Of a DNA stretch of 62,426 nucleotides, positions 57,232 through 62,426 are shown piece after piece. The first letter of the stretch is position 1. Every line of letters begins with the position of its first letter. Source of the DNA: Neisseria montereyensis (GTDB lineage Bacteria > Pseudomonadota > Gammaproteobacteria > Burkholderiales > Neisseriaceae); the NCBI RefSeq assembly GCF_024834045.1, contig NZ_JANUXW010000010.1, forward strand, positions 1-62,426, given 5' to 3'. The notes under the pieces are model-generated. The model ran no database searches. It had not been told where the DNA came from and saw only the letters and a program-made list of their open reading frames with translations. A program made the translations under genes and the position numbers.

Positions 57232-58908
57232 TTATTGTGCCTGAGCATGATTTTCCGCTTCATGCTTGGCCAATAAAGCAAAACCTTCTACTTTATTGCG
57301 GGGGCGCGCACCTTCCCAGATCAAATCCCATCCTTGCGGAACGGCACTGCCCTTGGGCTGTTGCACTAAACGGTATCGGCATTCGCCGTTACCCGTTGCC
57401 AAATCTATCGTGCCGTATTGCGCCCAAGCAATGCGGGCGGTTCTCGCATTGCGGTCGACACTGATACACGCCTGTTTATTCGTTAAAGCGGTTTTTAACT
57501 CAGGGCTTAACGCCGCTTCCATTTCTTTCACCACCGGCGCATGGCTCTTCGCTGCATCGAGCCACGGCAGAAACAAGGTCATCATCAGCGCCCATACTAA
57601 AGTTACCCCGGCCGCCCAGTTGGTCACCGCCTGTCTGCCGCGGATATGCTTGCGGGTAATCGCCCACAACCAGATAGGCGTGAATAACAATGCCACCACC
57701 AGCGACATTTTATTGATTTCGGGAATATAGTAAGGGCTGAAATAATGCGAACGCTCGGCCAGTTTTTCCGGCCAACCGTAGTTCATGGCGAAAAAGCCAA
57801 TCCACAAAAAAACCGCCAAAAAACCGAATGCCATCATGCCGAACCAGTTAATAAAGGCAGCGGCACCACGGCGCAATCCGTCAAGCTGGGCGGCACCCAA
57901 TAAGGCCAACGGCGGTAACAGCCAAACCAGATGCTCTTGATACTGGTGGGGATTTATCGCCAACAATATGCCGACAAACACCAGCCACACCAAAGCCAAC
58001 ACACCCCAACAATGTTGCGTCAACTTGCTGCGGGTAAACGTCCATACCGCCAACGGCCAGGCAGGGAAAGCGAACCATAATATATTTTTCAAATAATAAG
58101 GCAGGGAAAAGGCCGTCTGAAAGTTATCCATACCGCCAAACGGGCCGAAAGCAAAATAATTCCACCAAAGAGAAAAAGCTGCCGGATTGCTTTTCAACAA
58201 GGCAAACGGATAAACAGACATCAGCGGCCAAGCAAAAACAAACGCACCGATTAGGGTCAGATAATAACGTTTGAACCGCCATAGCGGGCTAATCGGCAGC
58301 ACCAACGCTGTGAGCATGAGCGCCGACGGTACCAAAAAACCAACCGACACCGACAACAATGCCCAACCGCCGCCCAGCAGCAACGATGCCATAATCACAC
58401 GCGTCGGCGCGAGCGAAAAACCATAAAGACACATGCCCAAGGCGGCAAACACAACCGAATAGCCGGTGAGAAAATGCGCCATAGTCAGCAGGCCGGTACA
58501 GCCAATCAGAATCAGCGCCACACTCCGCCCCTGATGTTTGCCCAATAAACGGAAACCGGCATTGCCGCAACACGTCAAGCCGATAACGGTAAACAACACA
58601 CTGGCAAAACGGGTAGCGGCATAAATATTACTCTCCCAAGGGGCAAGCAATTTCTGAAACAGTGCCGCCACCCAGATATAAACGGGGGAAACCTCGAAAG
58701 AAGGCTGTTGCAAGACCGTCGGCAACCACATATTGCCGCCTGCGCTAAATTCCCCGACCGCCGTAAAAACAGCCGGTTCCGCCGGATGCCATAAATCATG
58801 GGAAAAAATACCCGGCAGCAACCAAGCCACGGCCAGCAATAAAAGCAGCCACGGCCTTTCGCGGGAAGATGGTGAGGAACGGGTCGGGGTCGGCGTATAA
58901 GTCAGCAT
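57232..58908 (-). CDS. ArnT/GT39-like membrane glycosyltransferase
   Basis: This 558-residue polytopic protein has about 11 to 12 membrane helices and a soluble C-terminal part. The first periplasmic loop reads HDLWHPAEPAVFTAVGEF, matching the catalytic D-x-W-x-P-x-E-P pattern of the ArnT/PMT superfamily, which moves sugars from polyprenyl phosphate donors. The acceptor (lipid A, protein or glycan) is unknown. A DUS lies within the gene near 58105. Confidence 0.85.
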   Translation of the reverse strand: MLTYTPTPTRSSPSSRERPWLLLLLAVAWLLPGIFSHDLWHPAEPAVFTAVGEFSAGGNMWLPTVLQQPSFEVSPVYIWVAALFQKLLAPWESNIYAATRFASVLFTVIGLTCCGNAGFRLLGKHQGRSVALILIGCTGLLTMAHFLTGYSVVFAALGMCLYGFSLAPTRVIMASLLLGGGWALLSVSVGFLVPSALMLTALVLPISPLWRFKRYYLTLIGAFVFAWPLMSVYPFALLKSNPAAFSLWWNYFAFGPFGGMDNFQTAFSLPYYLKNILWFAFPAWPLAVWTFTRSKLTQHCWGVLALVWLVFVGILLAINPHQYQEHLVWLLPPLALLGAAQLDGLRRGAAAFINWFGMMAFGFLAVFLWIGFFAMNYGWPEKLAERSHYFSPYYIPEINKMSLVVALLFTPIWLWAITRKHIRGRQAVTNWAAGVTLVWALMMTLFLPWLDAAKSHAPVVKEMEAALSPELKTALTNKQACISVDRNARTARIAWAQYGTIDLATGNGECRYRLVQQPKGSAVPQGWDLIWEGARPRNKVEGFALLAKHEAENHAQAQ

Positions 58909-59014
58909 AGATATCAGGTATCAAAACAGATAAAGCCAAGTGTAACAAATTAACCGTGCGGATTGTGTAGAGAATAGCAAACGGCATGAACACTTTACCA
59001 ACCCTACTTTATCT

Positions 59015-59043
59015 TTCAGACGGCCTATTCATTCAGACGGCCG
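59015..59043 (-). repeat. Two directly repeated DUS copies
   Basis: TTCAGACGGCCT (59015-59026) and TTCAGACGGCCG (59032-59043) stand in the same orientation 17 bp apart in the gap between two divergent genes. Paired copies elsewhere in the window are inverted, so this arrangement is unusual and cannot form a terminator. Confidence 0.85.
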
Positions 59044-59109
59044 CCTCAATCTGAAAAAGCGTTTTTGCGCTACAATACGCCTTTATATTGACCAACCGCC
59101 GCCCTGACT

Positions 59110-60891
59110 ATGAAAATTTCCACCGCCCTATGCTTACTGTTTACCACCGTTTCCACATCCGCCTATGCCGCCCACGGTTTGGCATTAGGGCAAAAGGTGC
59201 TTCATCCGGCCGGCTTCCAATCATTTAATTACGTCAACCCCAATGCCCCCAAAGGCGGCACGTTTACCCTACCGCTTCCCGGCGGCTTCGATACCCTCAA
59301 CCCGTTTACACTGAAAGGCGACCACGAAGCAGGCGTCGGCACCCTAACCCTCGACACCCTAACCGCCAAAGGGCAAGACGAACCGTTTGCCATGTACGGC
59401 CTGATTGCCGAAGATATGGAACTGGCACCCGACGGCCTTTCGGTTACATTCAAAATCAATCCCAAAGCCCACTTTCAAAACGGCGATCCCGTTTTGGCCG
59501 AAGACGTCGCCGCCTCGTTCAACACCCTCACCCAAGACAAAGCCGCCTCGCCGCAATACCGATTTTATTGGGCCGATGTTGATCGGGTGGAAACACCGGA
59601 TAAGCGCACCGTTGTGTTCCGCTTTAAAAAACCGAATGCCGAACTACACATGATTTTGGGGCAGCTGCCCGTGTTTTCACACAAAAGCTACCCCAAAGGC
59701 TTGGCCGCCGGTGCCAATGCCATGCCCATCGGTTCCGGCCCATATCGTTTAAGCAAAGCCGAAAACGGCCGTTTAAGCGAATTTCAACGCGATAAAAACT
59801 ACTGGGCGCAAAACCTGCCGACCCGCAAAGGCATGTATAACTTCGATACCATTCGTTTCAAATACTATAAAGACGACACCGTACGCATCGAAGGCTTAAA
59901 AGGTGGCAATTATGATTTTATGCAGGAAAACACCGCCCGCCACTGGGCCCGCTCTTATACCGATAAAATATTGGCCAAAAACAATTTAAGCAAACACGAT
60001 TGGACACAACAAAGCACGGCCGGTATGCAGGGGTTTGTAATGAATCTGCGCCGCAAACCGTTTGACGATATCCGCGTACGGCAGGCACTGATGCTCAGCT
60101 TTGATTTTGAAAGCCTCAACAACCGCCTGTTTTACGGCCTCTATACCCGCAGCAACAGCTTTTTTACCAACAGTGAAATGGCCGCTACCGGCAAACCTGA
60201 AGGCCGGGAATTGGCGGTATTGAATACTGCACGCAGCAAGCTGCCCGCAGCCGTGTTCACCCAAAACGTACCCGAGCCGCCGAAAACCGATGCCGTACTC
60301 GGCATCCGCCCCAACCTGCTCAAAGCCCGCGCCCTACTGGAACAAGCCGGCTACCGTTATCAAAACGGCGTATTGGTCGACAAACAAGGCGCCCCGTTAG
60401 AAATCGAATACCTGACATACAGCAAAACCTTTGAACGGGTTGTCGCCAAATGGCAGCGCGACTTGGCCAAAATCGGTATCCGCCTGAATATACGCCTTGC
60501 CGATCCGGCCATCTACCAACAACGGCTCAACCGTTTCGATTTCGACATCACCACCGTGGTTTACGGCAACAGCGAAAGCCCCGGCAACGAACAATTCAGC
60601 TATTTCAGTTGTACCGCCGCGAAAACCAACGGCAGCCAAAACTGGGCCGGCGTATGCGATCCGGCTGTCGAAACCTTATTGAAACGCTTTGAAAACTTCC
60701 GCAGCCGTGAAGAATTGGTTGCCGTAGCACGCGCTCTCGACCGCACACTACGCCACCAATACATCATCATCCCCAACTGGTATACCAACCGCTACCGTGT
60801 GGTTTACCGGAATACGCTCGGCATTCCCGCAAAACAACCGAAATATTACAGCGCGACCGACTGGGTTTTAAGCACTGCATGGCAGAAATAA
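59110..60891 (+). CDS. Extracellular solute-binding protein, family 5 (peptide-type)
   Basis: This 593-residue periplasmic binding protein of the oligopeptide/nickel class resembles YejA-type proteins. The signal peptide ends near ...STSAYA. Family features are FNYVNPNAPKGGTFTLP, GFDTLNPFTLKGD, the PIGSGPYRLSKAENGR signature and NLRRKPFDDIRVRQAL. No permease or ATPase genes lie nearby, so it is an orphan within this window. The ligand is probably a peptide or muropeptide. Confidence 0.92.
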   Translation: MKISTALCLLFTTVSTSAYAAHGLALGQKVLHPAGFQSFNYVNPNAPKGGTFTLPLPGGFDTLNPFTLKGDHEAGVGTLTLDTLTAKGQDEPFAMYGLIAEDMELAPDGLSVTFKINPKAHFQNGDPVLAEDVAASFNTLTQDKAASPQYRFYWADVDRVETPDKRTVVFRFKKPNAELHMILGQLPVFSHKSYPKGLAAGANAMPIGSGPYRLSKAENGRLSEFQRDKNYWAQNLPTRKGMYNFDTIRFKYYKDDTVRIEGLKGGNYDFMQENTARHWARSYTDKILAKNNLSKHDWTQQSTAGMQGFVMNLRRKPFDDIRVRQALMLSFDFESLNNRLFYGLYTRSNSFFTNSEMAATGKPEGRELAVLNTARSKLPAAVFTQNVPEPPKTDAVLGIRPNLLKARALLEQAGYRYQNGVLVDKQGAPLEIEYLTYSKTFERVVAKWQRDLAKIGIRLNIRLADPAIYQQRLNRFDFDITTVVYGNSESPGNEQFSYFSCTAAKTNGSQNWAGVCDPAVETLLKRFENFRSREELVAVARALDRTLRHQYIIIPNWYTNRYRVVYRNTLGIPAKQPKYYSATDWVLSTAWQK

Positions 60892-60929
60892 GCCCTATCT
60901 GTTACCCATAATAGCAACAATAAAACAGA

Positions 60930-60952
60930 AGGCCGTCTGAACGGCCTCTTTT
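60930..60952 (+). terminator. Short terminator built on a single DUS
   Basis: GGCCGT (60931) pairs with ACGGCC (ends 60946) around CTGA and is followed by TCTTTT. Only one complete DUS is present (60930-60941). Confidence 0.65.
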
Positions 60953-61143
60953 CATTTATATAGAAATTATATAAAAAATCATTAAAAAATAATAATATAT
61001 AATTTATATAACATAATAATTAACAAACAACTAAATAAAATTTATTTTTTCTTATTCATTTATTCACTATTTCTTAATACGGTCTCTTTTTTTTGTAAGG
61101 AAAATATATAATTCCCACAACATTTTTCCAAGAGGATAATATT

Positions 61144-61563
61144 ATGTTTAATCCAAATACTACAATTAAAAATATCGTATCCAATCCGACAACCAATGCG
61201 TTGCTTTCGCTTATCGGACGCCTATTATTGGTTTATCTGTTCATCGTTTCCGGCTGGCAAAAAATCGGCGGATACGACGGCGTAGTCGGCTATATGGAAA
61301 GCGTAGGCCTTCCGCCTGCATTACTGCCATTCACCATTTTGCTTGAAGTTGGCGGCAGTATCGCTGTTATCGTTGGTTTCCAAACACGCCTTGTCGCTTT
61401 CTTTTTTGCCGCATTCGCATTGATTTCCGCTTTTGTCTTCCATACTGCTCCGGAAGATGCGTTGAACTTTATGAAAAACTTCAGCATTGGCGGCGGATTT
61501 ATCTTCCTAATGCTACACGGTGCCGGCGCTTGGAGTTTAGACGGCCTGACTGAAAAGAAATAA
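61144..61563 (+). CDS. DoxX family membrane protein
   Basis: This 139-residue protein has four membrane helices (about residues 20-42, 58-80, 86-106 and 115-135). It shows the DoxX pattern LIGRLLLVYLFIVSGWQKIGGYDG at the start and FAAFALISAFVFH centrally. Family members have been linked to oxidative-stress responses or thiosulfate:quinone reduction, but the role here is unknown. It has a good ribosome binding site (AGAGGATAA). Confidence 0.9.
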   Translation: MFNPNTTIKNIVSNPTTNALLSLIGRLLLVYLFIVSGWQKIGGYDGVVGYMESVGLPPALLPFTILLEVGGSIAVIVGFQTRLVAFFFAAFALISAFVFHTAPEDALNFMKNFSIGGGFIFLMLHGAGAWSLDGLTEKK

Positions 61564-61592
61564 ACCCGTCCACACCTGAATCATTGAATCGA

Positions 61593-61630
61593 AAAAACCT
61601 GTCTGCCTAATGGCAAACAGGTTTTTTTTA
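61593..61630 (+). terminator. Intrinsic terminator of the DoxX gene
   Basis: AACCTGTCTGCC pairs with GGCAAACAGGTT (one mismatch) around TAAT and is followed by eight T residues. Confidence 0.88.
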
Positions 61631-61819
61631 TGTTTGAACAGGCAATATCGACCTATTTCTATAAAAAAAACAACAAAAATCTGATTTAAAATAATAAATA
61701 TGCCAATCATTGCAACTAAAATTATATAAAACAGTCTTTCATTAAGTAACATGCAATATAACCGGCTATCCTGCCAATGCGGCAACAACTGTTTTACTAC
61801 ACATAATAAGGAGACAACA

Positions 61820-62266
61820 ATGTATAAGCGAATTATGGTTCCCGTTGATGACAGTACCGCTTCTCTCTATGCTTTAAAAGAAGCCTGCAAGCTGGCCAAA
61901 CAACTAGATGCAACCGTTCTGGCAGTGCATGTGGTGGATATTGCCCAATTTGAATTCAGTACCATCAGCGTAAGCGATACCGTTGCCTTAAGAAAAGCCG
62001 TTGAAAAAGCCGGCTTGGAAATCTTAAAACATACGGAACAGGAAATACAACAGGCGGGGGTGAAGAGCGAAAACCTGATTATGGAAAGCGCCGGTGATAA
62101 AATTGCCGATGTGTTGGTGAGCCAAGCCGCCTCCGAACATTGTGATCTGATTGTGATGGGCACGCACGGCTTCACCGGACTGAAACATTTATTGATGGGC
62201 TCCGTAGCCGAGGGCGTTGTCCGCCAATCCAATATTCCGGTATTGTTGGTACGCCGTCAGGATTAA
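61820..62266 (+). CDS. Universal stress protein (UspA family)
   Basis: This 148-residue cytoplasmic protein of the Usp family has the N-terminal MYKRIMVPVDDSTAS and the ATP-binding signature GTHGFTGLKHLLMGSVAEGV with downstream VLLVRR (G-2x-G-9x-G(S/T) pattern), so it probably binds ATP. The ATG at 61820 follows AAGGAG; an earlier in-frame start at 61751 lacks this. Downstream DNA is interrupted by an insertion sequence. Confidence 0.94.
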   Translation: MYKRIMVPVDDSTASLYALKEACKLAKQLDATVLAVHVVDIAQFEFSTISVSDTVALRKAVEKAGLEILKHTEQEIQQAGVKSENLIMESAGDKIADVLVSQAASEHCDLIVMGTHGFTGLKHLLMGSVAEGVVRQSNIPVLLVRRQD

Positions 62267-62300
62267 ATACCGCCTCATACCGTTAGGCCGTCTGAAATAT

Positions 62301-62426
62301 TGAACTGCACCCCAAAAGTTGGACACCCCTCCAACCCATTAAGGTGCAGTTTTCTTATGAGCAAATATACATTAGACTTTAAATACCAAGCCGTACAATA
62401 TTATCAGCGCGTACGCAGCCAACAGC
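62301..62426 (+). mobile_element. Left end of an IS3-family insertion sequence (truncated by the window edge)
   Basis: The sequence TGAACTGCACCCCAAAAGTT at 62301 is the type of terminal inverted repeat seen in IS3-family elements of the IS150 group. The start of orfA follows 56 nt later. It begins right after the first arm and loop of a DUS hairpin following the stress-protein gene. The rest of the element is outside the window. Confidence 0.75.
62357..62426 (+). CDS. IS3-family transposase OrfA, first 23 codons
   Basis: The frame opens MSKYTLDFKYQAVQYYQ and runs off the right edge. This matches the start of IS3-family OrfA proteins, which carry an HTH for end binding (xYTxDFKxxAVxYY pattern). 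Confidence 0.75.
   Translation, partial: MSKYTLDFKYQAVQYYQRVRSQQ

Overview
The window is chromosomal DNA from a Neisseria-type betaproteobacterium. The main evidence is the DNA uptake sequence (DUS), which occurs dozens of times, almost always as AGGCCGTCTGAA (the AG-DUS dialect of many non-gonococcal, non-meningococcal Neisseria). It is often paired as an inverted repeat that also serves as a transcription terminator. Gene orders typical of the group are present: tRNA-Tyr/Gly/Thr-tuf, def-fmt-rsmB-ntrY-ntrX, lysM-dprA-smg and pheS-pheT-ihfA. The species cannot be named from the sequence alone.

Layout. 0-0.8 kb: 5' end of tuf behind three tRNAs with a near-consensus promoter, and a ferredoxin. 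1-9.5 kb: a FadL porin, then the leftward block def-fmt-rsmB-DUF4390-ntrY-ntrX; the AAA+ domain of NtrX looks catalytically dead. 9.7-15 kb: LysM protein, dprA, smg, and a HerA-like ATPase. 15.3-22.9 kb: prfA, tRNA-Pro, MerR-like protein, ihfA, pheT and pheS. Three AT-rich, overlapping, unrecognised helical genes sit exactly between pheS and pheT, a known exchange site (minimal mobile element) in Neisseria. 22.9-32.9 kb: metF, small conserved genes, an Lrp regulator, a tandem glycine riboswitch driving gcvT, two tandem Ivy-type lysozyme inhibitors, a DJ-1 family protein, a 41-residue lipoprotein, gcvH, nhaD and truA. 33-40 kb: gltS, a lipoprotein with an LprI-like domain, recQ, argA and two zinc-ribbon proteins.

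40-52 kb is a complete ABC-transporter-dependent (group 2) capsule locus. ctrA-B-C-D (leftward) encode the export machine. A divergent block encodes three biosynthesis enzymes (a GT4-like transferase, a large capsule-synthesis-like protein and a GT61-like transferase), followed by lipA and lipB, which make the Kdo linker. The biosynthesis genes are visibly AT-rich and lack DUS, as expected for an exchanged capsule-type cassette. CtrB carries an unusual cytoplasmic extension of eleven 16-residue Lys/Ala/Glu/Gln repeats (48-bp units, 144-bp super-period).

52-62.4 kb: wrbA, a YihY-type membrane protein, a 98-bp palindromic element, pheA, an NCS2 purine permease, a GT39/ArnT-like membrane glycosyltransferase, a peptide-type solute-binding protein, a DoxX protein, a universal stress protein, and the left end of an IS3-family insertion sequence that appears to have landed in a DUS terminator.

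The best candidates for undescribed biology are the three-gene cassette in pheS-pheT, the repeat-extended CtrB, and the minimal three-gene capsule synthesis region. All functional statements are from reading the sequence; no searches were run.
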